Origin: DATNPH01 sp036703315
Lineage (GTDB): Bacteria; Cyanobacteriota; Cyanobacteriia; Cyanobacteriales; Coleofasciculaceae
DNA length: 64,000 bases
Assembly: GCA_036703315.1 (NCBI GenBank)
Contig: DATNPH010000148.1
Span: 30,002-94,001, forward strand
Reading direction: 5' to 3'
The notes beneath the pieces were generated by a model. That model was not told the DNA's origin and searched no databases. It saw only the letters and a list, made by a program, of their open reading frames with translations. Numbering within the stretch: position 1 is the stretch's first letter; each line of letters starts with the position of its first letter. The position numbers and the translations under genes were made by a program. This document shows, piece by piece, positions 27,197-35,603 of this stretch.

Positions 27197-27226
27197 CTAG
27201 ACAGCTAGTTCCCGCTAGCTGCCTAG
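27197..27226 (+). promoter_or_regulatory. Second hairpin in leader of the 84-residue gene
   Basis: CTAGACAGCTAG (27197-27208) and CTAGCTGCCTAG (27215-27226) pair at 11 of 12 positions around a 6-base loop. It is 37 bp after the first hairpin and about 30 bp before the ribosome site, so it may affect translation. Confidence 0.5.
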
Positions 27227-27273
27227 CAGGACTTCCTCCTCGATGCGTCACCAACAAGGAGACAAGAACCATC

Positions 27274-27528
27274 ATGCAAAAGGACTACTACTACAGACAT
27301 CCTGAAACGGATAGAAAGGCATATCCTAAGATAGATAGATGCATTTTAAGACAACAAGCGCTAGCACGATACAGACATCTAAAACATTTGAACAAGTCTA
27401 ACCTAAGCCTCGATGACCAAATATTTGTCGAGAACTTTGAAGCTGCCATACGTCTTCTGTGGGGGTTTCAAAAAGTGGAAATAACCACTTTCTTTGATTC
27501 CGTTCCCATACCCATTGAAGGCAATTAA
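27274..27528 (+). CDS. Small hypothetical protein, upstream of response regulator
   Basis: This 84-residue protein starts MQKDYYYRHPETDRKAYPKIDRCILRQQALARYRHLKHLNKS after an AAGGAG site. It is basic in the first half, helical in the second (LDDQIFVENFEAAIRLLWGFQ), and lacks a membrane span. The family is not recognised. It lies 27 bp before the response regulator and is probably cotranscribed. Confidence 0.65.
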   Translation: MQKDYYYRHPETDRKAYPKIDRCILRQQALARYRHLKHLNKSNLSLDDQIFVENFEAAIRLLWGFQKVEITTFFDSVPIPIEGN

Positions 27529-27555
27529 GTCAGCTAACAAATAACAACAAAACAA

Positions 27556-27960
27556 GTGGATAGCTTTTCAGTTCTCGACGGGCTGTGCCTACTCGTTGTG
27601 GATGATCACATCGATACCCTGGAATTAATTACTGTTATTCTCGAACAGTATGGCACCCAGATAATGACTGCGACATCCGTAGGTGAAGCCCTTGAAGTGA
27701 TGACGCGGTTTAAACCAGATATTCTCATTAGCGATATCGCAATGCCAGAGGAAGACGGCTATTCCCTAATTCGCAAGGCAAGAGCGCTCTCAACCGAGCC
27801 AGGGGAGTTTCTTCCAGCCATTGCTCTAACGGCATATGCTGGAGATGAGGATCGCATCAAAGCGGTCAAAGCTGGGTTTCAGATGCATGTTACCAAACCA
27901 GTTGAACCGGCTGAATTGGTTGCAGTAGTGGCGAAGCTTGCTACTTCACGCAATTCCTAA
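27556..27960 (+). CDS. Single-domain response regulator
   Basis: This 134-residue CheY-like receiver starts with GTG. The acidic pocket is VVDDH, the phospho-acceptor Asp lies in DILISDIAMPEEDGYSLI (about residue 55), the switch Thr in ALTAY, and the conserved Lys in MHVTKPVEP. There is no output domain, so it must act through protein partners. Similar receivers occur in cyanobacteria fused or next to hybrid histidine kinases; none is nearby here. Confidence 0.93.
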   Translation: MDSFSVLDGLCLLVVDDHIDTLELITVILEQYGTQIMTATSVGEALEVMTRFKPDILISDIAMPEEDGYSLIRKARALSTEPGEFLPAIALTAYAGDEDRIKAVKAGFQMHVTKPVEPAELVAVVAKLATSRNS

Positions 27961-28010
27961 TACAAGTTACTCCCCTTCTGGTAGTTCCTTAGTTAGTAGA
28001 AAATTTGAAA

Positions 28011-28048
28011 GGGGACAGGGAAATCCAAACTGGTTTTTCCCTATCCCC
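28011..28048. terminator. Hairpin between convergent genes (possible bidirectional terminator)
   Basis: GGGGACAGGGAAA (28011-28023) pairs with TTTTTCCCTATCCCC (28034-28048) with one mismatch around a short loop, giving an A-rich side and a T-rich side. It lies between the response regulator and the site-2 protease stops. It may also belong to a G-run palindromic repeat type seen elsewhere in the window. Confidence 0.6.
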
Positions 28049-28085
28049 TATCCGCCTACTCCCTAACCCACTTTTCTAATAGGTT

Positions 28086-29210
28086 TTAAGCTAGCTTTGC
28101 TTGTACTCTTTTTTCAAGTAGATGGACAATCGAAGCCTTTTCCAGAATTCCTACTAGGACACCGTTGGCACGGACAACAGGTAGCTGAGTAAGCCTTTGT
28201 TTCTCCAAAAGCGTTACAACTTCCAACAGCGATTGATCAGGTTGAACCGTAGTGGACAAATCAATCGGTTGGATAAGTTCTCTGACTTGGGTTACAGTCC
28301 ACTGAGAAGTCGGGATAGTTTTCAAGTCATCAACAGCGATCGCACCTAGCAATTGACCCTCTTCATCAGTGACTAAGAACCTATACGATTCAGGTTTGCC
28401 AATGATGTAATCGTTTACAAACTCTCTCAAAGATAAGTCAGCTGATACAATCGGGCTATTGGGAATTACAGCATCTTCTGCTTTCAAATCCATTAGCGTT
28501 TCAGAAAGTGAAGCAGACCGAGCAGACCAACCAGCATTTCGCAGCAGGAATACACCAATCAACAAAGTCCAGAAGCTACCAATACTGCTGATTCCCAAAA
28601 TCGAAAGCAACCCAATGGCAATGCCAATCCAACCCACGAATTGACCAACGCGACTAGCAAAGACTACGCCTTTATAAGGATTACCAGTAATCTTCCAAAC
28701 TAGTGACTTGAGGATATTACCTCCATCCAGAGGCAAGCCCGGAATCAGGTTGAATAATGCCAAAATCAAGTTGATGGAACCCAGCAGGCTAACTATTGCA
28801 GCTAAGGGACCTGATATTCCGGTACCGACACCAATGGCTGTGAATAGAGCAAATAGCACTAGGCTGACAGCAGGTCCCGCGATCGCTACCCAGAAAGCTT
28901 GCGCTGGGTTTTCTGACTCTTTCTCAAGGCTAGCTAAACCGCCAAACAGAAACAGCGTGATGGATTTTACGTCAATTCCCTGCCTAATGGCTACAAGGCT
29001 ATGTCCTAGTTCATGAGCTAAAACGGAGGCAAACAACAACAGCGCAGCAACAAATCCCAAAACCAAAGGAGTGAATCCTCCTAAATATGGAAATTGGGCA
29101 GCTAATAGACTACCGTACTGAAATGACACCAAACCCAAGACTAAAAACCAAGATGGATTCACATAAAATGGAATCCCAAATAAATTACCAACACGAATAT
29201 TACCGTTCAT
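28086..29210 (-). CDS. Site-2 protease family (M50) with CBS domains
   Basis: This 374-residue intramembrane metalloprotease starts MNGNIRVGNLFGIPFYVNPSWFLVLG. The zinc motif LAHELGHSLVAI is HExxH (about residue 66), and NLIPGLPLDGGNI provides the third ligand Asp. About five or six hydrophobic spans are present. Two CBS modules (residues ~235-370: FLVTDEEGQLLGAIAVDDL; LPVVRANGVLVGILEKASI) follow and may bind adenine nucleotides to gate activity. Substrates in cyanobacteria, such as anti-sigma factors, are possible but not shown here. Confidence 0.94.
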   Translation of the reverse strand: MNGNIRVGNLFGIPFYVNPSWFLVLGLVSFQYGSLLAAQFPYLGGFTPLVLGFVAALLLFASVLAHELGHSLVAIRQGIDVKSITLFLFGGLASLEKESENPAQAFWVAIAGPAVSLVLFALFTAIGVGTGISGPLAAIVSLLGSINLILALFNLIPGLPLDGGNILKSLVWKITGNPYKGVVFASRVGQFVGWIGIAIGLLSILGISSIGSFWTLLIGVFLLRNAGWSARSASLSETLMDLKAEDAVIPNSPIVSADLSLREFVNDYIIGKPESYRFLVTDEEGQLLGAIAVDDLKTIPTSQWTVTQVRELIQPIDLSTTVQPDQSLLEVVTLLEKQRLTQLPVVRANGVLVGILEKASIVHLLEKRVQAKLA

Positions 29211-29472
29211 TCAGGCTACCTCTCTTGATAGCTAAGACGTTTATTAATTTCGTCTTCTTAACTCTGTATTCATCGTAACGAAATGTAAAATATATAACCC
29301 TGTTTCGACTGTCGTAAGAGCCGTCTACTGAGGTTCGGTTTTGCGAATAAGCTTATTTGCGCTAACTGTAGTCGGCATCGTCATAATAAAATTAGCACGG
29401 CTCTGTGCGCCTTGAGCAGCATCATGTTCTAGAGCATAAAGGCATCCCTCATTATTGATAAGTAATTAGATC

Positions 29473-29979
29473 ATGTCTGTCTTTGAAACTAAACTTTCCC
29501 GCTCTTGTTACAACCAAGAGGATGTCCAGCAAATCCTCAATCTAGCGATCGCACGTCAGGCGAATGTCGAAGAATTGTCCCGTGAGCAGTTGGTAGAAAT
29601 TGCTAGCGAATTAGGTATTTCGACTGAAACACTCTTAGTGGCTGAACAAGAGTGGCTAGTTCAGCAAGAACAGCAACAAAAGCATTATGCCTTCAATCTC
29701 TATCGGCGCAGCCAATTAAAGAAACGTTTTGGTAAATATTTAATTGTCAATAGTTTCTTTGTTGGGCTGAACCTACTCAGTGGAGGTACCCTTTCTTGGT
29801 CTTTATATATCTTGTTGTTCTGGGGGCTGTGGCTTGGAATAAATGCTTGGAATACTTATCAATTACAGGGGGAAGAGTACGAACGAGCCTTCCAAAAGTG
29901 GTACCGCAAACATCAGCTCAAGAATATTACACAATCACTTTACATACGCCTTAACCACTGGTTTAAGGCTGCAAGCTGA
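29473..29979 (+). CDS. 2TM domain-containing hypothetical protein
   Basis: This 168-residue protein has a soluble helical N-terminus (~1-70, with an AxxLGIS segment, EIASELGISTETLLVAEQEW). Two close membrane helices (LIVNSFFVGLNLLSGG and LYILLFWGLWLGINAW) follow, then a basic amphipathic tail (FQKWYRKHQLKNITQS). This is the 2TM domain pattern found in some bacterial regulators and kinases. The function is unknown. Confidence 0.78.
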   Translation: MSVFETKLSRSCYNQEDVQQILNLAIARQANVEELSREQLVEIASELGISTETLLVAEQEWLVQQEQQQKHYAFNLYRRSQLKKRFGKYLIVNSFFVGLNLLSGGTLSWSLYILLFWGLWLGINAWNTYQLQGEEYERAFQKWYRKHQLKNITQSLYIRLNHWFKAAS

Positions 29980-30288
29980 AGTGAAGGGCGGTTCCGAAAT
30001 TTCATAACATGCATCATTTATTTTCCACGGTTTAAAGGTGGCGGCAATCTCTCTACCTGCTTGCATCACCTCGTGAAATAATCCTGATTAGGATAGATAC
30101 AGGGAGTTCATTCCACTCTCTAAAATGTTCTTTTAACAGGACTACTGACGTTGTTACAGAGGGTGACGCGATCGCGAAGCGCAGATTGCAAATCAGGCAC
30201 CCTCAGCTTGTTCTGTTATATCGCCTCTTAATGATAAATATTGCGGCTTGCCATTCGGACTTTTCCCGTCATCTTTTGATAATGAGAA
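29980..30288. other. Intergenic region, no gene seen
   Basis: About 309 bp lie between convergent genes. They contain GACGCGATCGCGAAGCGCAG at about 30167 and the 13-mer GCTTGCCATTCGG at 30246, which recurs at 31515. No coding or RNA feature is supported. Confidence 0.5.
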
Positions 30289-30837
30289 TCACTCTAAGTT
30301 CTTTCTTAGCAAATTGACTATGCTGCAAGTGCTATGCCATGCCCTGGCTTGGACAAGCAGTTGCTCAATCAAAGGTGTTTTGCTATCGGTGTAGCGTTCG
30401 CGGTCGGCTCGAAATTTGACAGCCAAGTCACGCTTCAAGGCTTCATACTGCTGTGCGGCATTTGGGTGCGTCCGGAGGAAGTCCCGAAAGAGGACGTGTG
30501 TTTCCCAAAACTCACTATTCAACTTCACTAAGTGAATTTGATGGGTGCGGGGCATTCCTCTGCGAAAGTAGTGCCGCCCTGGAATCCCTAGCTCCCCACA
30601 GTAGAGATATCCGAGAGTTTCGAGGCCAGCAATCTGAGCAGTTTGAGGTGGCACATGTTCTACGCCCAAGAGAATATCGATAACTGGTTTCGCCGCTAGT
30701 CCTGGTACGGAGGTACTGCCAATATGCTGGATATCCGCAATGGTATTGCCAAGGGCATCGAGAATGTGGATTTTTTCCTGCTCGTATAGGAGGGGCCAAT
30801 CAGCATCGTAATCAACAACTAGAATAGGGTCTTCCAT
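30289..30837 (-). CDS. GrpB family protein (UPF0157)
   Basis: This protein of about 182 residues has the GrpB/UPF0157 nucleotidyltransferase-like fold. The start is VVDYDADWPLLYEQEKIHI, the signature IQHIGSTSVPGLAAKPVIDILLGV follows, and RRGMPRTHQIHLVKLNSEFWETHVLFRDFLR comes later. The open frame continues upstream to 30936 into transposase remnant DNA, so I place the start at MEDPILVV (30837); MAFNST at 30864 is the alternative. Function of the family is poorly known. Its 5' side abuts a truncated transposase, which may have altered its promoter. Confidence 0.87.
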   Translation of the reverse strand: MEDPILVVDYDADWPLLYEQEKIHILDALGNTIADIQHIGSTSVPGLAAKPVIDILLGVEHVPPQTAQIAGLETLGYLYCGELGIPGRHYFRRGMPRTHQIHLVKLNSEFWETHVLFRDFLRTHPNAAQQYEALKRDLAVKFRADRERYTDSKTPLIEQLLVQARAWHSTCSIVNLLRKNLE

Positions 30838-30892
30838 AGTCTGTAAGGTTGAATTAAATGCCATAGGGCTGCCGCGGCTGTTAATCTTAACG

Positions 30893-31411
30893 CTACCTAA
30901 AACTAGAGCTTCGATTGGCTTTGCGCTCAGTGGCAATACGAGCTTTTTTCTGCTTTGAGGTTTCTAGACCGGGCGGCTTGGCCTTAGGTTGCCGATGCCA
31001 AAGTTTCTGCCACAGTAATCCTAATGATTGTCCTTGAAGAGGTTCCACTGCCAGAGTGCTGTGCAGAATTAGTCCGTTGCCGCCACGGCCAATTGGTCCG
31101 TAACCATCCCGTTTAGCAATGATATTTTTGTAATCGAGATACGTCGTATCTCCCACAGCCAACACCACTGGCAGGGTAGCTGCCTCAATTGCAGTATTTT
31201 GACGGTAGGGTTGAGTGAGTTTGTTAAACTGTGCTTTGGAATTGGCAAAAAATTCATTGGTTCGCTTCAGGGGATTCTCTTCTTGGAAGATCATCGATAG
31301 GGCTTGACCAAATCCTACAGCCAGCGCCTTGCCGATTTCTAGCGCCCGTTGGTTCAACCGTTTGTCACCCAATTGACAATCAGCAAAATTCTGGCTCCCC
31401 CAACTCTCCAT
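30893..31411 (-). pseudogene. Truncated IS4-family (Tn5-like) transposase
   Basis: 172 residues match the N-terminal third of a Tn5-like IS4 transposase: WGSQNFADCQLGDKRLNQRA, LVGF-type AVGFGQALSMIFQEENPLKRTNEFF, then VVLAVGDTTYLDYKNI holding the first catalytic Asp, and GLLWQKLWHRQPKAK. Full-length relatives have about 450 residues; the rest, including the DDE Asp and Glu, is missing after KANRSSSFR. I see no intact terminal inverted repeats. It is a decayed insertion-sequence fragment next to the GrpB gene. Confidence 0.85.
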
Positions 31412-31558
31412 GCTCCTGACCCCAACGACCGATTAACTTACTCTACCGGATGACCAGCCCTCCTCGTTGCAACTCTCGCTCTGTAAGTGTTTTAAGACTT
31501 GTCGGGAAAAGTCAGCTTGCCATTCGGTTCGATCTCTCCCGTAACCGACTGTTGCCTG

Positions 31559-32029
31559 CTATCCATAATGCACAATGTACTGTGTAACTTGAGGGATAGA
31601 CCTTAATGATTTTTGTAAGAATTTTGGGTATAGTTCGATATCCTCTAGTGCCTCTAGCTGGTGCCATTGAAAAATTAGGTCACTACCTTCTTCAATGCAT
31701 TTAAAAGATTTGGTTTGGGCGTAAAACGCAGAATTACTAGGAGACGAAATCAGGAAATAGAAAGCTAGCTCATGATAGGACTTATCATCGTATTCAAAGA
31801 AATTTTCGACAATCCAGAGCAATCTTTCAACACCAATATTAATACCAAGTTCTTCCTGCATTTCCCGTTTGATAGTATCACGGGCAGACTCCATGAATTC
31901 AACACGACCACCTGGTAAAGCCCAAAAGCTATCTTTTTCAGATTTGTGAAGAAGAACTTGATTTCTATTAAAGATGACTCCAACGGAACGATAGTTGAAC
32001 CGGAAGTCACCTTCGTCAAATGTAAGCAT
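31559..32029 (-). CDS. Nudix hydrolase
   Basis: This 156-residue protein contains a perfect Nudix box, GGRVEFMESARDTIKREMQ followed by EELGI (residues ~41-63), the Mg2+ and diphosphate site. It begins FDEGDFRFNYRSVGVIFNRNQVLLHKSEKD, and W-x-LPGG precedes the box. Substrates of such enzymes are nucleoside diphosphate derivatives; the particular one is unknown. It lies upstream of the transposase remnant on the same strand and is isolated. Confidence 0.93.
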   Translation of the reverse strand: MLTFDEGDFRFNYRSVGVIFNRNQVLLHKSEKDSFWALPGGRVEFMESARDTIKREMQEELGINIGVERLLWIVENFFEYDDKSYHELAFYFLISSPSNSAFYAQTKSFKCIEEGSDLIFQWHQLEALEDIELYPKFLQKSLRSIPQVTQYIVHYG

Positions 32030-32264
32030 TCCCTCTCCTGCGCGACCAGCCTACTGTTTCTATGTTTAGCTGAGCCTTTTGCTCTCAACTTTACCCGACA
32101 CTGCGCTTGATTGTTTGAAGCTATTTGTGCAATACTGTGGGCTCACAGCTAAAATACGGTATATCCACCAATTTACCGGAATATAAAGGTTAAAGATAAT
32201 TAGCCTAGCTTCAGCGTGGGTAAGCATTTTTGGGTTTTTTAGAGTTTAAATTCAGGAGTGGACA

Positions 32265-33329
32265 GTGTTAACCCCGTCTAGAGGATTGCTTTTCCCAAGT
32301 ATCTTAAGACGTCTCTGGAGCCGATTCAAACGGCATACATATAAAACTTTTGTATTACTAGTTGTGGCTGGTTTCACTTTGAGTTTGGCAGTTACTGCTT
32401 GTACTTCCAGTAACCAAGCCAATTCCACAGCTGATAAATCAGCCGCCAGTCCGACATCAGCACAGAGTAATGTAATTCGGATTGGCTATCAGAAATATGG
32501 AACTGTCAATATCCTCAAAGCAAGGGGTAGTTTGGAGCAACGCTTAAAACCGGAGGGAGTTTCTGTCCAATGGATTCAATTTCCCGGTGGACCACAACTA
32601 CTAGAAGCTCTAAATGCCGGCAGCCTTGACTTTGGGCATACCGGAGAAGCCCCGCCTATCTTTGCTCAAGCGGCTGGTGCTGCCTTGGTGTATGCAGCAC
32701 ATGAGCCGCCCAACCCAAAGGGTGAAGCTATTCTGGTGCCGACAGATTCTCCTATTAAGGATGTGGCTGGGCTAAAAGGCAAAAAAGTTGTCTTGAATAA
32801 AGGTTCAAATGTGCATTACCTGCTGGTAGAGGCATTAAAAGCAGCGGGCTTGAAATATAGCGATATTAAACCTGTTTATCTACCGCCAGCAGATGCGCGG
32901 GCAGCATTTGAAAAAAGTAGCGTCGATGCTTGGGTTATTTGGGATCCGTTTTTAACCGTGGCACAACGAGCCACAGGTGCCCGTATTCTAAAGGATGGAG
33001 AAGGACTTGTATCGAATTTTGAATTCTATCTAGCGGAGAAGTCTTTCTCGGAGCAACATCCTGACCGCCTCAAGACCATTTTGGAGGAAATCCAAAAAGT
33101 GGATGATTGGGCAGCCAATAAACCTACTGATGTGGCAAAACTACTTTCACCTGAGCTGGGCATTGACGTTGCGACCTTAGAAGATGTAGCAAAAAAACGC
33201 CCTTATGGTGTCAAACAAATTACGAATGAGGTCGTGACCTACCAGCAAAAAATTGCGGATACCTTCTATGACCTAAAACTGGTTCCCAAACAGCTCAAGG
33301 TTAGTGAGGTAGCTAAGGCAACCAAATAG
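32265..33329 (+). CDS. ssuA: Sulfonate ABC transporter substrate-binding lipoprotein (SsuA-like), first copy
   Basis: This 354-residue periplasmic binding protein for aliphatic sulfonates starts with GTG after CAGGAGTG. A long basic leader precedes a lipobox (FTLSLAVTACTSS, lipidated Cys at ~45). The mature part begins IRIGYQKYGTVNILKARGSLEQRL, the SsuA/TauA-type pattern, with LDFGHTGEAPPIFAQAAG and VDAWVIWDPFLTVAQ. It is a paralogue of the protein at 38767. It is separated from the ssuDCB genes by a Cys-rich small gene and two NIL genes. Confidence 0.92.
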   Translation: MLTPSRGLLFPSILRRLWSRFKRHTYKTFVLLVVAGFTLSLAVTACTSSNQANSTADKSAASPTSAQSNVIRIGYQKYGTVNILKARGSLEQRLKPEGVSVQWIQFPGGPQLLEALNAGSLDFGHTGEAPPIFAQAAGAALVYAAHEPPNPKGEAILVPTDSPIKDVAGLKGKKVVLNKGSNVHYLLVEALKAAGLKYSDIKPVYLPPADARAAFEKSSVDAWVIWDPFLTVAQRATGARILKDGEGLVSNFEFYLAEKSFSEQHPDRLKTILEEIQKVDDWAANKPTDVAKLLSPELGIDVATLEDVAKKRPYGVKQITNEVVTYQQKIADTFYDLKLVPKQLKVSEVAKATK

Positions 33330-33554
33330 TAATTCCAGCCCAAGGATTTATCCTTCCTGGCTGCTTCCTACATAACTTAGAATCGGTTGATATGCTTCCT
33401 ATTCCCTGATCCTGTTGATTACAAACTCAGAAATATCCGGAATTGAGTACTTAACAATCAACTGCCAATACTCACCCACTACTCCTAACTCAAAAGTTTT
33501 CACGCCTCAGCTCTAGTTAGCTGCTATCAAATTAAATTCCTATCCATAGATACC

Positions 33555-33585
33555 TTAGGGTGAGCAAGGCTCACCCTAACTTTTT
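33555..33585 (+). terminator. Hairpin terminator candidate after the first ssuA
   Basis: TTAGGGTGAGC (33555-33565) and GCTCACCCTAA (33569-33579) make a perfect 11-bp stem, with a C then five T after it. It sits about 225 bp beyond the ssuA stop. Confidence 0.65.
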
Positions 33586-33732
33586 GAATTCCCCGGAAAC
33601 TTTTGTAGGAATGATGGGGGCAATTTGTTCTGTGTTGAGCGATCGCTTCCTATATCTCCTCAACCCCAGGCGTTAACTCTCACTGTATAAGCTATTCCGC
33701 ATTTAACGTGCGATCTCATCGCTTGGAGAAAA

Positions 33733-33788
33733 GGGGAAGGGGCAAGGGGAAAAGGCTTTTAAATCAACCTTTACCCTTACCCCTTCCC
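33733..33788. repeat. G-run/C-run imperfect palindrome
   Basis: GGGGAAGGGGCAAGGGGAAA and the following AGG pair imperfectly with CCTTTACCCTTACCCCTTCCC around a short AT loop. It is intergenic, with the same G-run character as the palindromes at 21484, 28011 and 46556. Confidence 0.55.
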
Positions 33789-33916
33789 TAGCCACAATGC
33801 AACTTAAGTGACAGACAGCTTAGTATCTAACCTGTTTCTGACAGATGTGCTAAAATTTAATTCACAAAAGTACTATAAGCCGATCGAGTTAATGTAGTTT
33901 AATTTAAGAGATTCCT

Positions 33917-34138
33917 ATGAGCAATACGAATAGAGGTAGCTTAGGCTGTAGGCACTGTCGATTTTACCGACTTGAGGGAAAACGAGGTGGACAATGTCAG
34001 ATGTTAGGTGTACATGTGCGGGGGGTATGGCCAGCTTGTGTACTTATAGTTCCGCCCTTTGCACCATCATGGGAAGCCCCAGTCGAGAACCCAAGAGGGC
34101 AGCTACAACTACTACAAACACACAGGCATCACATTTAA
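33917..34138 (+). CDS. Small Cys-containing hypothetical protein
   Basis: This 73-residue protein has four cysteines in LGCRHCRFYRLEGKRGGQCQ and GVWPACVLIVPPF, spaced to suggest a metal site or disulfides. The rest is unremarkable. It resembles a short protein common in cyanobacteria, but I cannot name a function. It lies in the sulfonate region, so a link to sulfur nutrition is possible but unproven. Confidence 0.65.
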   Translation: MSNTNRGSLGCRHCRFYRLEGKRGGQCQMLGVHVRGVWPACVLIVPPFAPSWEAPVENPRGQLQLLQTHRHHI

Positions 34139-34359
34139 TCGGCTATGCATAGGCGCGGAGTCTAGTTCCAGCCAGGAAGGCAAACAGATGTCACCTGTTT
34201 CATCTTCTTTGCATTTCCATTACCCTTAGACTCACCTCAAGTTGTCACTTAACTAAGCTGTCACACCTACAAGTTGCACTATGAAAATGGTTAGAAGTCT
34301 CGTGACTCTTAGGATAGAGAATTTTGAATGGCTTACTACCTGAATTGACCCCTAAAAAC

Positions 34360-34707
34360 TTACCAACTATCTCCATCAGGGTTAGCTTTCCCAAGAATTT
34401 TAAGGTCTAGTTGCTGAAGATAAGCTAGAGCCTTTTGCAATTGTAAAACACCACCTCTAAGTTCCAAGTCAAACCAGCCGTTTGATCTATCTTGCCTAAA
34501 GTTTGCCCCTGTGATGTTAACCGTTAAGCCATAGTCTAAAATCAATCGTGACAGCACAGGTTCATTGTCGAATTTTTCAGAAATCAAAATTTTGAGCCGA
34601 ATTCGCATTGGATGATTAGCTTTATAGCGTACCCAATTCGAAAGAGGACTGGTTCTAAAAGAATTCAAGTAATGGGTCTGAAGATCACTATTATTTAGAG
34701 AATCCAC
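34360..34707 (-). CDS. NIL domain-containing protein, copy 1
   Basis: This 115-residue protein has the NIL-domain pattern (about residues 28-108): MRIRLKILISEKFDNEPVLS, LILDYGLTVNITGANFRQD, then WFDLELRGGVLQLQKALAYL. NIL domains occur at the C-terminus of methionine importer ATPases and as stand-alone proteins; they are ferredoxin-like ligand-binding folds. It is adjacent to a paralogue (34785) and to sulfonate genes, suggesting a sulfur-related sensing role. This is inferred. Confidence 0.82.
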   Translation of the reverse strand: MDSLNNSDLQTHYLNSFRTSPLSNWVRYKANHPMRIRLKILISEKFDNEPVLSRLILDYGLTVNITGANFRQDRSNGWFDLELRGGVLQLQKALAYLQQLDLKILGKANPDGDSW

Positions 34708-34784
34708 TTAAATTACCTCCTACTAATTAGTTACAAAAATATTAGGAGATAAGTACCTTTTTATAGAAAGTCCCTACAGGACGA

Positions 34785-35129
34785 TTACCAACCATCCTGT
34801 AGCTCATTAGGCTCATACCAAATTTTTAAATTTAAGTCATTCAAATAGATCAAAGCACTTTGAATGTGTTGAGCTATGCCTTGGATCTCCAGTTCAAATA
34901 CACCATCGTATTGAGTATTAGCCCCCAGTTGTGCAGCCGTAATATTTACAAGCAAGCTATGCTGAGAAATTAGCCGGGAAATAACAGGTTCTTTATGATA
35001 ATTTTTGGGAATTTGAATTATAAGACGAATTTGAGTTGAGCGAGACTCCTTAGCTAAGTGAGCGGTATCTAGTGTTTGCCAGAGCCGGGAAGTATTATTG
35101 CTGTTCTCAAGTGTCATGCTCATACTCAA
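34785..35129 (-). CDS. NIL domain-containing protein, copy 2
   Basis: This 114-residue paralogue of the next gene shows IRLIIQIPKNYHKEPVISRL, ISQHSLLVNITAAQLGANT and GVFELEIQGIAQHIQSALIYL. Several in-frame Met codons occur at the start (MSMSMTL), so the exact start is uncertain. The first ~28 residues are Ser/Asn-rich and not part of the domain. The tandem arrangement indicates a duplication, and both genes are in one likely operon, 77 bp apart. Confidence 0.82.
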   Translation of the reverse strand: MSMSMTLENSNNTSRLWQTLDTAHLAKESRSTQIRLIIQIPKNYHKEPVISRLISQHSLLVNITAAQLGANTQYDGVFELEIQGIAQHIQSALIYLNDLNLKIWYEPNELQDGW

Positions 35130-35603
35130 AGAAAAATTTAATCTGTATGCTAAGTATTCACCTTAAACGGATTCACTAGCTTTTTGCGTTAATGCACTAA
35201 ATAGCTGTGAATTATCAATGTTTCACTAGCCTATAGTTTTCTGGCCAAGTGCACCTCAAAACTAGTAAGCTATCCTCTATTGAAAAACTAACCTCTTAAT
35301 ATCGGTAGAAAAAGTGTAGTTTACAGTATAACAGTAACATCTCATAGATGCTCAACGAAAGCAAGTCTTTCAGGGGTAGCCTTAAGGCGAAGATGTGAGT
35401 GAGTGATTGTCTCTACTAGCTTACTGTCAGTACCTTATTCCGTAAGATCTGACATTTCAGCAAATGTAGGAAAAAACTACGTGATTCACATTTACTCCTC
35501 ACTGCTAAAGATGGACTTGCTTTTTACAGCAGTTCAGGTAATATGGCTTAATATCTATTTATTACAGTAACTTGATCGATTTTTAGGTGATTAACTAACA
35601 AAC
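35130..35603. other. Divergent promoter region between NIL genes and ssuD
   Basis: This 474-bp stretch separates the minus-strand NIL pair and plus-strand ssuDCB. It has no supported gene. It should contain promoters for both units, with a regulator site for sulfur status expected; I cannot point to a known motif. Confidence 0.6.

Larger units (their letters stand above)
26810..27273. other. Intergenic region with structured leader
   Basis: No gene is supported in these 464 bp between divergent genes. Several GCGATCGC sites occur near 26852 and 26890. The part near the downstream gene holds two strong hairpins, annotated separately, and an AAGGAG ribosome site at about 27255. Confidence 0.6.

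Noticed and set aside
30838..30936. Extension of the GrpB protein into the transposase remnant
   Set aside because: The first ~33 residues come from transposase DNA in another frame and precede the natural GrpB start MEDPILVV.
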